In this document: in pieces, positions 44,197 through 54,400 of the stretch
Numbering within the stretch: the stretch's first letter is position 1
Layout of the letters: each line of letters starts with the position of its first letter
Origin: Candidatus Omnitrophota bacterium
GTDB taxonomy: Bacteria > Hinthialibacterota > Hinthialibacteria > Hinthialibacterales > JAKPRU01
Direction: 5' to 3'
Assembly (NCBI GenBank): GCA_029570205.1
Contig: JAKQSI010000051.1
Span: 45,952 to 109,951, forward strand
Length of the DNA stretch: 64,000 bases
The notes under the pieces: model-generated
Seen by the model: only the letters and a program-made list of their open reading frames with translations
Databases searched by the model: none
Told to the model about the DNA's origin: nothing
Translations under genes and position numbers: made by a program

Positions 44197-45213
44197 ATGA
44201 TTTTCTCGCTGATTATCCCAGTCCATAATGGCGGAGACATCCTGAGAGAGGCGCTGGACGCCGTGCAGCAGTGTTCCCCTCCTCCCGCCGAAGTGATTGT
44301 TGTGGATGACGGTTCCACAGACGGCAGTGACCGGGTCGCGGCAGAATACCGGGTGCGGGTTGTGCCCATTCCGGGACCTTCCGGACCGGCTACCGCACGC
44401 ACTCGTGGGGCAGAGACCGCACAGGGGGATATCCTGGTGTTCACCGATGCGGATGTCTTGGTTCCCAGTGATCTTTTTCTCTTGCTCAGAGAGGACTTTT
44501 CGCGAGAGGAAGTCTCGGCAGTCCAGGGAACGTTCTCGGATTACTGCCCGTTCGGCAATTTCTGCTCGGTCTACAAAAATCTATACAACCGTTACGTGAT
44601 CAATTCTTTACCCGATTGGATCGACACAACGTTTACCTCGCTGACAGCAGTCCGGCGAGATATCTTCTTTGCCTGTGGCGGATTCGATTGCAACATCTCT
44701 ACGCCATCGGTCGAAGATCGAACGCTGGGACGGAACCTGATCCGATACGGAGCAAAGATCCTTCTGGATCGACGAATCCAAGTGGTCCACTACAAAGAAC
44801 TCACACTCCTGGGCTTCATTCGAAACCAATTTCGCCGCTCCCGGGACCTCGCAAAGCTCCTGTTGCGAAACCGGAAAGACGAACAAAAATCATCGTCTTC
44901 GCCAAAGTCGTTCGATCCGAAAGGGCGTTTTGGAACCAATGCACCATCCACCATGGCGCGGATACCGGTCGCCTATCTGGGCATGGCGGCGCTGATTGCG
45001 TCATACCTGTGGTCGGGGGCTTGGCCGGTCCTGATGATCTGTCTTGGCACATACCTTGGATTGGCTTACCCGTTTACCGGCTATCTGGTCCGGGAAGAGG
45101 GATTGGGCTTCGCTTTTGTGAGTTTGCCGTTGAATTTCCTGGATGCCGTGGTCAGCGGAGCCGGTGTGGCGTGGGGCGTGTTCAGTTTCATCGTTTTTGG
45201 AAAGCGATATTGA
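44197..45213 (+). CDS. Membrane-bound family 2 glycosyltransferase
   Basis: This 338-residue GT2 enzyme has EVIVVDDGSTDGSD, the DxD FTDADVLVPS, and an acceptor-site segment (FACGGFDCNISTPSVEDRTLGRNLIRYG, where the ED pair is the catalytic-base region). The C-terminal 90 residues hold two to three membrane helices (VAYLGMAALIASYLWSGAWPVL, SLPLNFLDAVVSGAGVAWGVF). It likely transfers a sugar to a lipid-linked acceptor for a surface glycan. The ATG has only a weak ribosome site. Confidence 0.9.
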   Translation: MIFSLIIPVHNGGDILREALDAVQQCSPPPAEVIVVDDGSTDGSDRVAAEYRVRVVPIPGPSGPATARTRGAETAQGDILVFTDADVLVPSDLFLLLREDFSREEVSAVQGTFSDYCPFGNFCSVYKNLYNRYVINSLPDWIDTTFTSLTAVRRDIFFACGGFDCNISTPSVEDRTLGRNLIRYGAKILLDRRIQVVHYKELTLLGFIRNQFRRSRDLAKLLLRNRKDEQKSSSSPKSFDPKGRFGTNAPSTMARIPVAYLGMAALIASYLWSGAWPVLMICLGTYLGLAYPFTGYLVREEGLGFAFVSLPLNFLDAVVSGAGVAWGVFSFIVFGKRY

Positions 45214-45331
45214 ATATCTCCTGAGAGAGCCGGGGCATAACCGTCATTGAGGACCGATACCAGGATTGGGTGCTTGAATGAGATTTCTCCCTTCGGTCGA
45301 AATGACAGGCCTGTTGTCATTCCGCTCATCG

Positions 45332-45827
45332 ACAGGCACAGAGGCCTGTCCCACCAGTGGGCCAGGCGTCCCTGTCTGGCAGCCATCCAGTAGGCCAGGC
45401 GTCCCTGCCTGGCAGCTACCCAGTAGGCCAGGCGTCCCTGCCTGGCAGCTACCCAGTAGGCCAGGCGTCCCTGTCTGGCAGCCACCCAGTAGGCCAGGCG
45501 TCCCTGTCTGGCAGCCACCCAGTAGGCCAGGCGTCCCTGCCTGGCAGCTACCCAGTAGGCTAGGCGTCCCTGCCTGGCAGCTACCCAGTGGGCCAGGCGT
45601 CCCTGCCTGGCAGCTACCCAGTAGGACAGGCGTCCCTGCCTGGCAGCTACCAGTGGGCCAGGCGTCCCTGCCTGGCAGCTACCCAGTAGGACAGGCGTCC
45701 CTGCCTGGCAGCTACCCAGTAGGCCAGGCGTCCCTGCCTGGCAGCTACCCAGTAGGCCAGGCGTCCCTGTCTGGCAGCTACCAGTGGGCCAGGCGTCCCT
45801 GCTTGGCAGCCACCAGTGGGCCAGGCG
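45332..45827. repeat. Tandem array of 14-15 palindromic units, type B, with an inverted type A leader
   Basis: The array opens with one inverted type A palindrome (ACAGGC-ACAGAG-GCCTGT, 45332-45349, then CCCACC). From 45356 there are 14 full 33-bp units and one partial unit of the form AGTAGG-CCAGGC-GTCCCT-GCCTGG-CAGCTACCC. Variants carry TGTCTGG, a GCTACC or GCCACCC end, or GTGGG. The core has the same CAGGC...GCCTG stem as the array at 2851-3264 but with a C-G outer pair instead of A-T. No unique spacers occur. Open frames through it are artefacts. Confidence 0.9.
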
Positions 45828-45835
45828 CGGTTCTG

Positions 45836-45865
45836 TTGGAGAAGGGCCGTTCTTTACGCTATGAT
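45836..45865 (+). promoter_or_regulatory. Sigma-70-like promoter for tpiA
   Basis: TTGGAG (45836-45841) and TATGAT (45860-45865) are 18 bp apart and end 38 bp before the tpiA ATG. The -35 element lies nine bases past the last array unit, so the array sits immediately upstream of this promoter. Confidence 0.55.
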
Positions 45866-45903
45866 AACCTCCATCAATTCTTTCATAAGGAGCAACAAAT
45901 CGA

Positions 45904-46668
45904 ATGCGAAAACTGATTCTTGCCGGGAACTGGAAAATGAATAAAGGCGCTGCGTCCGCGGCTGTGGAATTGGCGCGTGGTGTGGCGGCGGAGGTCGGGG
46001 CTGTGACGGAAGTGGATGTGGTGCTCTGCCCGCCATTTACGTCCCTTCGGCCCGTCGTGGAGGCAGTGAAGGGAACCCGAATCACGGTCGGCGCTCAAAA
46101 CATGTATCCCGAAGACAGCGGGGCGTTCACGGGCGAGATTTCACCGCTGGATCTGCTGGATTGCGGCTGCAAGTATGTCATTCTCGGTCACTCTGAACGT
46201 CGCACGATTTTCAAGGAAACCAACGAGTTCATCAACAAGAAGGTGATCTGCGCCCTTGCAAAGGGGCTGATTCCCATTATGTGTATCGGCGAAACAGAGC
46301 AAGAACGGATTGACGGTAAGACCGAGACGGTTGTGGAAGACCATTTGAAAGGCGGACTTGCAGGTCTTACGCCGGAGCAGGTTCGAACTGTGGTTATCGC
46401 CTATGAGCCGGTTTGGGCAATCGGTACCGGCAAGACCGCCAGCCCTGAAGATGCACAGGCGGTGCATAAGTTCTGCCGCGACTGGTTGACCAATGCCTAC
46501 GACCAGGCCACCGCGCAGGCTGTCCGCATCCAATACGGCGGCAGTATGAAACCGGATAATGCGCACGATCTGCTGACTCAACCCGACATCGACGGCGGGC
46601 TGATCGGCGGTGCAAGTTTGAAGGTGGACTCTTTTGTGGGTATCATTCGAAACAGCGGCGCGTTATGA
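45904..46668 (+). CDS. tpiA: Triosephosphate isomerase
   Basis: This 254-residue glycolytic TIM barrel interconverts dihydroxyacetone phosphate and glyceraldehyde 3-phosphate. K11 (GNWKMNK), H96 (GHSERR) and catalytic E168 (AYEPVWAIGTGKTAS) are all present, and the phosphate-binding IQYGGSMKPDN and GGLIGGASL near the end are intact. It is a single gene directly downstream of the palindrome array. The 204 bp that follow hold no clear feature before the next ribosome site. Confidence 0.97.
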   Translation: MRKLILAGNWKMNKGAASAAVELARGVAAEVGAVTEVDVVLCPPFTSLRPVVEAVKGTRITVGAQNMYPEDSGAFTGEISPLDLLDCGCKYVILGHSERRTIFKETNEFINKKVICALAKGLIPIMCIGETEQERIDGKTETVVEDHLKGGLAGLTPEQVRTVVIAYEPVWAIGTGKTASPEDAQAVHKFCRDWLTNAYDQATAQAVRIQYGGSMKPDNAHDLLTQPDIDGGLIGGASLKVDSFVGIIRNSGAL

Positions 46669-46872
46669 GGTCTTGCGATCACGCTGTAGAGAATGCCGAT
46701 CACAAGAAAATGGACCCGGTCATTTGCATGGAGAAATCTCTTTCGAAAGAAAAATTGCCCCGCGTGGGGATGTCGGCAGCGAAGGCGACACGAAAGCTAT
46801 TGAAACCGGGTCGCCGGTCGAAATAGAAAAACATCGATAGATTGTAAAGAAAGAAGAAAAGGAGGTTCCCAC

Positions 46873-47724
46873 GTGAACACCCAGTTCCTGTCTTTCAGCA
46901 ACCCGAGTTTCAACGCGGTCAGAATCGTTCGGAGACACTTCCCAATTTGCCTGATTGGTGTCGCGGTTTTGTCTTTCTTCTCCTGTGCCGGAATGGAGGG
47001 CGGTGGTGGAGGATTCAACCTGATCTCGGAAAGTGAGGAGAGGCAGCTGGGTACGGAACTCTCCCAGGAGATCGCCAAACAAGGCGAATTGGTCGAGGAT
47101 GCTGTTGTTGTGGGGTATGTCCGGGATGTCGGACTACGCCTGATAGCGGTTTCGGCAAAACCGGATTACAGCTACCAGTTTCATGTATTGAAAAAGGATG
47201 AAGTGAATGCCTTCGCCATTGCAGGCGGCCATCTGTATGTTCAAACCGGGCTGATTCTTGCCGCCGATAACGAGGCGCAGCTGGCGGGGGTGATGGCCCA
47301 TGAATTGGGACATGTCGAGAATCGGCATGTAACGCAGCAGATGTCGCGTCAATACGGAATATCGTTGCTTACCTCCGTACTGCTCGGCAATAATCCGTCG
47401 CAAACCAAACAGATCGTCGCCGGCCTTCTGGGCAACGCAACAATTATGAAATACAGCCGGGATGCCGAGCGAGAAGCGGACTGGACTGCTGTGCACTTGC
47501 TGTACCGAGCGGGGTACGATCCTATGGCATTGGCTGATTTCTTCCGAAAACTGAAAGAGGACGAAGAGCGCAGCCCGGGTCCGTTGGAAAGCCTTTTCCT
47601 GAGTCACCCCATGACCGATGACCGGATTGCCGCTGTGGAGGCGGAAATCAAGAAGTTGGCTCCCAAAACTCCCACGCGGACAGACAACAGCGAGTTCCTC
47701 CGTGTTCAAGCCCGCCTGAAATAA
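46873..47724 (+). CDS. M48 family metalloprotease lipoprotein
   Basis: This 283-residue zinc peptidase has a long signal ending in a lipobox (VLSFFSC, Cys at 38), so it is probably anchored in the outer membrane on the periplasmic side. The zinc site is H143-E144-x2-H147 in AHELGHVEN, with a downstream EREADW supplying the third ligand. Family traits include NAFAIAGGHLYVQTGLI and YRAGYDPMALADFF. It resembles BepA/LoiP-type quality-control proteases of outer-membrane assembly, but without the TPR tail of BepA. A GTG start is set by a perfect AAGGAGG ribosome site seven bases upstream. Confidence 0.92.
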   Translation: MNTQFLSFSNPSFNAVRIVRRHFPICLIGVAVLSFFSCAGMEGGGGGFNLISESEERQLGTELSQEIAKQGELVEDAVVVGYVRDVGLRLIAVSAKPDYSYQFHVLKKDEVNAFAIAGGHLYVQTGLILAADNEAQLAGVMAHELGHVENRHVTQQMSRQYGISLLTSVLLGNNPSQTKQIVAGLLGNATIMKYSRDAEREADWTAVHLLYRAGYDPMALADFFRKLKEDEERSPGPLESLFLSHPMTDDRIAAVEAEIKKLAPKTPTRTDNSEFLRVQARLK

Positions 47725-47876
47725 GGAGTGCCCGATCCGGATTCCTCTTCGCACCGCAGACCCGGCTCGAAAACACGGAGTTGAATTATCGGGGTGAGTA
47801 TGAATGTCTTATGGAATTGGCCCCCGGCGTTCCGGGGGATTGCTGTCTTTGCCGGCCTCCTCCGTAAAGTAACCGC

Positions 47877-49673
47877 TCAGAAATAGTACCAGATCGTCTG
47901 ATAGTCGGCGGGATCTTCACCGATCTCACGGAGGCGGTTCAGGTAATCGAGAATGGGGATGTCCTCGCCGATATATGTACTCTGCGGAGCGATGTTTTTC
48001 TCCCATGGATGAAATTCGTAAATCCGGGAGCCGTCGGGACGAATAGACAGCAGATCATGGTGCTGGTAAGCGCGCAGGTAGTTTTTTCCAAGACCGGGCA
48101 CATTGAAGACGGCTTCATCGGTCCGTTCCAATCCCGGAAGAATCCGTGCTTCCTCTTTCTGTTCCTGTAAGAGCCGTGCAATCGGAACACGATAGGCCTT
48201 CGTTTCTTCTTTGCCTTTTGTGTTAAACGTATAATAAGGATCGATCCCCGCCAGGCGAAGAAGTCTTCTTAACAGTGCCGCCTCAAACCGACGAGAAACG
48301 TAGAAGGTGTATACGAGTTGGTTGTAAACGGGTATCCCTTCGCGTCGAAGGCGGTCGACCGCCGTCACCATATCCGGTGTGATTTCATAAGGATGTTCCA
48401 CATGAGTTACTACGGCAATTTCCCTCTTACCGGGAACACGAAGAGAGCCGAATAATTGTGCAAGACTTTCGGTAAATCTCATCGGCAGCGTAACCGGTGT
48501 CCGCGTGCCGATCCGAATCCGCTCCACACTGGGGATTGCGGCAACTTTTTGGAGGATCTCGCCCAGAATGTCGTCGTCGAGAGTCAGGGGATCTCCACCG
48601 GTAACCAGCACCTCGCGAATAGTCGGATGATCTCGAATCCAGGCAAGCGCCGCATCGATCCGCTCCGTGGAAGCAAGCGCCTCTTCCGAGAGAACATCCG
48701 TAATTTCCCAGTTCCTCTGACAGTAAACACAAATTTGGGGGCAGGTGTTATACGGTTTGAAAATCACGATCCCCGGATATCTCCGGGTAATCAGGTCGAT
48801 GGGTGAAGTGTCATGCTCCCGCATGAAATCGAGATCGCATTCCTTGCTCGTGCGGTATTGTTTCATCTGTTCGATGTATTCGGAGTTCGGAATTACCTGA
48901 GCACGAATCGCCCGGTCTCGAGTGGATGGGTGACAATCCATTAACGAGAGATAGTAAGGGGTAATGCCCACGGGGATTCGGGCCTCCCTCGCCGACCGGA
49001 TATCCTCGAGTTCTTCTTTCGTCACATGTACAAGCGAAAGAACCGGATGAGCATCCCGAATGACGTGTCTTAAATGCCAGCGCCAATCATTCCAATCCTC
49101 GGTGGATGCTCCGAATTGCCGGCAAATCCTGTCACGGAGCATGAGACGTTCTGCGACGATTTCCCCCTGCAATCCATGCGCGTACCGTTGCATCCTCTCT
49201 TCTACATGTTTGCCGAATCGATCGAGTTCGTTGGATCGTGCCAAGGCCGCCCTTCGTCCCGTCAGCGAGCTGCTGATATTGAGATAATCGGATATTTCCG
49301 AGGCTCCCCGTGTTTCCAGGCCCATAATAATGTGCATGAGATCCGCAAAAAATCCGGGCTGAAGATCGGGGCGTGGATTCCTTTTGCCAAGATCGAAAAG
49401 AACTCTGGCCACGCTGAATCCGGTAAAACTGTCCGACCGTGCCTTGAGAAGAGAACGCATGGCACGCGCGCAATCCCGTACACGGATCACCTTGCCCTCC
49501 GACAGCCCGACATCTTCGCGAAACATGTCGTATTGGTACCGGCTGACCTGCTCGAATATCCGTTCACGGGCGACTTCCACATTACTTGCGGACTCGGCAA
49601 TCACCAGGAACTCAGCCGCCTCTGCACGGAATTTCTCTTCGGTATATTCAATGGTCTGAGTGGGAAGCGCCAT
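47877..49673 (-). CDS. KamA-family radical SAM enzyme (lysine 2,3-aminomutase-like)
   Basis: This 598-residue protein has the radical SAM cluster C311-x3-C315-x2-C318 in NTCPQICVYCQRNWE and the family stretch ITGGDPL-like VLVTGGDPLTLDDDILG. The DWNDWRWHLRHVI segment near residue 195 is typical of KamA relatives. About 190 extra residues precede the core. The C-terminus has VFNVPGLGKNYLR where aminomutases carry a Gly-rich PLP-lysine loop, so PLP use is uncertain. An aminomutase or other radical rearrangement is likely; the substrate is not readable. The ATG at 49673 is preferred; a GTG 12 codons upstream is possible. Confidence 0.85.
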   Translation of the reverse strand: MALPTQTIEYTEEKFRAEAAEFLVIAESASNVEVARERIFEQVSRYQYDMFREDVGLSEGKVIRVRDCARAMRSLLKARSDSFTGFSVARVLFDLGKRNPRPDLQPGFFADLMHIIMGLETRGASEISDYLNISSSLTGRRAALARSNELDRFGKHVEERMQRYAHGLQGEIVAERLMLRDRICRQFGASTEDWNDWRWHLRHVIRDAHPVLSLVHVTKEELEDIRSAREARIPVGITPYYLSLMDCHPSTRDRAIRAQVIPNSEYIEQMKQYRTSKECDLDFMREHDTSPIDLITRRYPGIVIFKPYNTCPQICVYCQRNWEITDVLSEEALASTERIDAALAWIRDHPTIREVLVTGGDPLTLDDDILGEILQKVAAIPSVERIRIGTRTPVTLPMRFTESLAQLFGSLRVPGKREIAVVTHVEHPYEITPDMVTAVDRLRREGIPVYNQLVYTFYVSRRFEAALLRRLLRLAGIDPYYTFNTKGKEETKAYRVPIARLLQEQKEEARILPGLERTDEAVFNVPGLGKNYLRAYQHHDLLSIRPDGSRIYEFHPWEKNIAPQSTYIGEDIPILDYLNRLREIGEDPADYQTIWYYF

Positions 49674-50031
49674 GATGTTCGCCTTCTGATGTCTCTGAAT
49701 ATTCCCCACCTTTCATCGGCAACATGTGATTATGCCTGCTGACTGCCCAATCGCGATCTGTTTCAGACCACAAATTGGGAAAGGCATTTCTTCAGAAAAT
49801 CACGCGCAAGTTGCTGTCAGGCTGTCCCTGCAGCCTGTTCATCGACAGGGAACGCAGTTCACTGCATTGCTATCCCCCGCTTCGCTTCGAACATTCCGAT
49901 CATTTCATGACGGCTATCTTCATTAGTCACATATCTTATCAATATGCAACATTATTTCATTACAAAAGCATTGCTGATTCTCGAATAATCCACCGTCGTA
50001 TGCCGGCATCATATCGTAAAATACAAAAAGA
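49674..50031. other. Non-coding gap with a small palindrome
   Basis: These 358 bp lie between the ATP-grasp partner gene and the KamA-like gene, both on the minus strand. At about 49819-49838 CAGGCTG-TCCCTG-CAGCCTG forms a hairpin of the same general shape as the array units. GCAGT-TC-ACTGC occurs near 49855. No coding frame looks real. The A/T-rich stretch 49920-50030 may hold the KamA-like gene promoter. Confidence 0.45.
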
Positions 50032-51441
50032 TCAAGGTATTAATTCGGCAGCCGCGAGACCCGCTGGACGTGCATTCGCCTCAAGGAGCATCCAGCGGAT
50101 TGTCACCTCGTCCGGATGCCAAACCGGAATCATGTCGAATGCAATCAACGATAATCGGTCCATATCCGGCACATCATGCTCCAGCGCTGCAACCGCAATC
50201 TGAGCGAGGGATTTGATAGATTCCATATCCAAGACTTCTTCGGGAATAAAGTGGTGTTTCTCTTCTTCAACGCACATGAGTGCTTTTTTGCCACCACTGA
50301 GGCGGAGAATAGCCGCGCCGCACCCCACGGACACAACATCGGATGACGCATCTCTCGCCATGTACCAGCACCCGGAATAGGACCAGGTTCCTGAACTCGT
50401 CTTGACGACATTTAAACGCAACACAGCCCTTTTTGGAACCCCCTCGTGGTAGATATATACGTTTCCGCATTCTTCGCGAATCAGGACATCATTCCACGAT
50501 TGAATATTCTGCGTAATGTGTAATAGCGCATTCTCTACCTCGGCGGATTGCAGGGGAAACCGGCGCACACGATCTCCCTCGGTGGAATCATCCGGCAGCA
50601 CATACACCACGAGGACCCGTTCGCCTATCTCCAACAGAAGACGATGCACTTGATCCCGCGTCCATTCCTTTGGCACAAACCAGTGACCCGGCGTCGAAAT
50701 CCCGATACGTTCCCAGCACCGATGGGCAAGATGCTTCCGATCCGCTCTTTCACTGACTCGACCGGCAGGGTTTAACAGGACAATCCCCGTCTCCCGGGCT
50801 TCGATTGTCAGTTGACGATGAAGAGGAATTTCTTCCTTGCGTGGCAGGTTGAGGATGAGCGCTGAATGAATCCGTACAGGATGCTTAAACCGAACAAGGC
50901 GGGACTTTCCATCTTCACCCACCAGAACTCCCCCGAGTGCCGTTCCGTCATTCCGAATCCAACACGAGCGTGGCACTCCGAGTACCCTTGCATGAGATCG
51001 CAGTTCCCCGATGCGTCCCTCTTCCAGTGCATGAACCGTCTGAACAATAGAGAGGATTTCATTACCGGTAAGAACCGCCAATATTTCGTTCCCCCCTTTC
51101 CATTCCTCGACGGACTCCGCCGTCCACACCGCCGGATCGACTCGAACCATAGGTAATCGAAATCGACCGGCAACCCGCTCCCGAAACAGGGCCTTCACGA
51201 TATCGAGGTAGGTCTTGTCTCTTACGAAAACAAACTCCCCATCCGTTAGCCGTACGCGATTGCGGATATCCTGCCAGACATCCTCATTCTGCACTGCGGC
51301 ATCAATGGCGTCAACAAGAAGAACACAATTCGCGGGAGCAGCCAGCCGATCCCAACAATTCAGTCCGAAGCGCGATTCCAGCAGGGTCCTCAACAAAGCG
51401 TCCAGGAACACACTGAACTCATCCCTGGAAAACTCTTTCAT
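50032..51441 (-). CDS. ATP-grasp-like partner protein of unknown function
   Basis: I do not recognise this 469-residue soluble protein as a named family. The C-terminal 200 residues look like an ATP-grasp fold. VVYVLPDDSTEGDRVRRF is a nucleotide-loop-like segment, but without the usual Lys-Pro lysine. It is followed by VLIREECGNVYIYHEGVPKRAVLRL and finally LLEANARPAG (residues 452-461), which matches the metal-binding L-E-x-N-x-R motif. The N-terminal half (about 1-190) is alpha/beta with no motif I can name. Its ATG overlaps the stop of the giant gene (ATGA), so the two are translationally coupled and probably work together. Confidence 0.8.
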   Translation of the reverse strand: MKEFSRDEFSVFLDALLRTLLESRFGLNCWDRLAAPANCVLLVDAIDAAVQNEDVWQDIRNRVRLTDGEFVFVRDKTYLDIVKALFRERVAGRFRLPMVRVDPAVWTAESVEEWKGGNEILAVLTGNEILSIVQTVHALEEGRIGELRSHARVLGVPRSCWIRNDGTALGGVLVGEDGKSRLVRFKHPVRIHSALILNLPRKEEIPLHRQLTIEARETGIVLLNPAGRVSERADRKHLAHRCWERIGISTPGHWFVPKEWTRDQVHRLLLEIGERVLVVYVLPDDSTEGDRVRRFPLQSAEVENALLHITQNIQSWNDVLIREECGNVYIYHEGVPKRAVLRLNVVKTSSGTWSYSGCWYMARDASSDVVSVGCGAAILRLSGGKKALMCVEEEKHHFIPEEVLDMESIKSLAQIAVAALEHDVPDMDRLSLIAFDMIPVWHPDEVTIRWMLLEANARPAGLAAAELIP

Positions 51442-54400
51442 TGTTTCAGTTCATTCTCGATGCGGCGAATGGCTTTGCCGACCGGGTCCTCTTCCGAAGA
51501 TGCTGAGACGAAACGAACTGTTGCGGTTGTCTCATCGTAGAGCGATTTTGTTTTCATCAGTCTTGCAAGACAATCTTTGTAGATTTTCGCTCGTTCACCC
51601 AGGCATCGGAAAATCGTGTAGACCCCTTCACCTTTCCGTTCCGGCGGAAGCTGATCGTTATGCGGACGCCACAACCCCGCGCCGGGATTCGGCTCAATTT
51701 TGAAGACGGTCAACAAACGGAGCGCCTCGCCCCGACTGTCAAACAAGGGTATCCGGATTCCTGCCTCATCAAAAGCCGGAATGGGTAATGGGTAACCTCG
51801 CGCATCGACCCGGGGGATCGGTCGTCGTTTCTTATCGAAAATCTCTACCTCGGTCGGAGAACCGTCCCTGTTGAACAGCGGTAGAATCTCTTCCGCCTTC
51901 TTATCGTACACCGCAATGTAACGGTCCTCTTGATCGACCAGCATGACCGGCATATAGTCGCCCATTTCGTAAGGAATATCCCAGTCGGCTATTCCGGTCA
52001 GATCTTCGCCCAACTCGCGTGGAACACGATCCCTGAATTCGGGATAAATATCCAGATACTCATCGAGAATCTCTCGCCAGTGTTCCCGGATATAGTTCCG
52101 CTGGCTGACCAGGGATTCCAGCGCTGCGTAAGTGATTCCATCCCGAAGGTCTTTCCGGTACTTGGGATGGATCATGTTGTCCGTGTATTCATACAGCAGC
52201 CCACCCTGGCCCACATTGGCAATCCCGGCGGTAGAGATAACACAAATATGATGCGAGATCTGGTAATCCTGCGCCCCGCGTACAACTATCTGCCGGAAAT
52301 AACAGAACAGAGGGGTCTGCGGCTCCCGATCCAGATGGCAGGTCACGCCGATTCGAGCAAACCGGTCCACCATAGACTCCAGGAACTCCCGCCGGAACAA
52401 CTGGCGCACGCGAGAAGGAATTACCGATTGCACCACAACATTATCAGTCTGCGATATATCGTAGATCAATTCGGTCAGTTCCCGGATATTATCTTTCAGG
52501 AGTTCGTGATTCTGACGGAGAGGCAAAATCTTCGCGCGTCGGCCGCCGGATTCCTTTTCCGGTTTTACAATTACAATGTCATGTGTTTCGGCAAACTCCA
52601 TAAGACGACGCCGGACCTCCCGGATTCCCTCCTCTTCGGACAGGGCATTCCGTTCCCGCCGATACCAGTTGAACTGGTCCGCCGTGCGCACACCGCTGCC
52701 CTTCAGCATATCCGGAAGCGCGCATTTGAGATGAGTCGCCGCTTCCCACAGAATCGGCTGAATCAGCGGACATCCGACTTTGCCGATATCAGGCCGTAGA
52801 GGATGCGTAAAGTGGAAGAACACCGCATCGGCAATTAACGGTTCCGGTAGTTGAATGGCTACAAAAATTCCGTCGTCACCCAGGAGACGGCAACGGGCCT
52901 TGATTTCGTTGTCCGGTTTCCCCGCCGCCCGGAGTAGCCGTTCGAAATCCAGGGCGTTCAGGTACATCAAGCCATCATGAAGCCGAAGCACTTCTCGGCC
53001 CGCCCGTGGATCCTCCTCAATCGTCGGGAATGCCGACAGAATCAGGTTGATCTGTTCATTGCGCGCAAGACGATGTCCCTGCTCCAGGGCAACCGGGACA
53101 GTCGTGTTCCCAAACGGGTAGATGATTCCCACCGTGGCCCGCTTGTTCGCCTGTAATAACTCCGGCGATACGTCAAGCAGCAATTCAGGTAACGGAAACC
53201 CATCGTGTACCAGCACAGAGGCATCCCGGAGCCGCGAGTACGAGAACCAGAACCGCTCCGCCTCGTTATCGGCCCTTACTCCAAGAGGAATCACCCCTCG
53301 GGAAACATCGCCGATCCAGATATCTTGGTAAGCAGGCTCTGTCTCTGCAAGGCATGTCTCGGTCAGCATCAGCATCCGGGCATAGCGGTATAGCCATTGA
53401 TGCCGCCGGAACGCCAGATCGATTTTCTGTCCGCGTGACAGTCCCTCAAATGCCGCTGAGCGCTGCTTGTGATAATGGTACGGAATGTAGTCGAAAATAT
53501 GGCTATTGACGGTCACATCGAAATAGCGTGCGATCTGGACCATCATCTCATCGGGATTATCCACGCCCAGCGTGCGCTGAATCAGCAGGGCGCGATCGAC
53601 TAATTCAAGCGTCTCCGCACAGCGGGTTAATGTGTCGCTGTCTTCACGAAACTTCTCCGTGGCTTTCGCTAAAGCCTGAACCAGCGGCAGGTATCCTTGC
53701 TCCAGGACCCCTCCGGCGCCAAAGAAGCCATCCAGTGCGGCATCCGCGTCCCGGTCGGCCATTACCAGTTCGGAGGAAACCTGACTCACAAGGTGCCTGG
53801 CCCATGCAAGGAATCGTCCGTAATTTTCCGGATCGACCTTGACCGTCCCGTCACCAAGAAAAGCGGCGGCGGTATCATATAGCGTGCGGAAGTCCCCGGC
53901 GGGAGATTCCGCGAGAAACGCGCGGCGTTGTTTGCGCTGACGATCGGCTAATTCGGCCTGTTTACGCCGCGCGGCACGCGCGGCAAGACGGCTCACCTGT
54001 TCTTCGGCCGCCTTCAGCGAGCCTTCAATGCCGGTCGAGACCTCTCGATACTCCGAAACCTCCGGCATGATATAAATCGGTCGGACAAAAGAAACAACCA
54101 CATCATCTACCATATTTTGCGGCAGGCCCGCCAAGCCTCCGTGTTCCGCTCCCGATTCGGCAATCAGGCTCTCGAACTCCTTTCGGCGAGTCGTAATGTC
54201 ATGCGCTTCCAGTTTGCCGTTAATCGCATACACCCCGCCCAGGATCAACCAGGTTCCAAAATCGAGATGGCCAAGTTTCAAGCCGCGTTTGATCAGGCTC
54301 ATCGCCTGGGAGGCCAGGTGGTAGGAATGCTGAACTCGTTTGGAACAGTGCATCTGCCGGGCGGTAATTTCATCCTGTGCGGCCCGCTCGGCGCGTCGAT

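Noticed and set aside
45081-46085. A minus-strand frame of 334 residues through the second array and tpiA start
   Set aside because: It is antisense to two real genes and its middle is only translated repeat.
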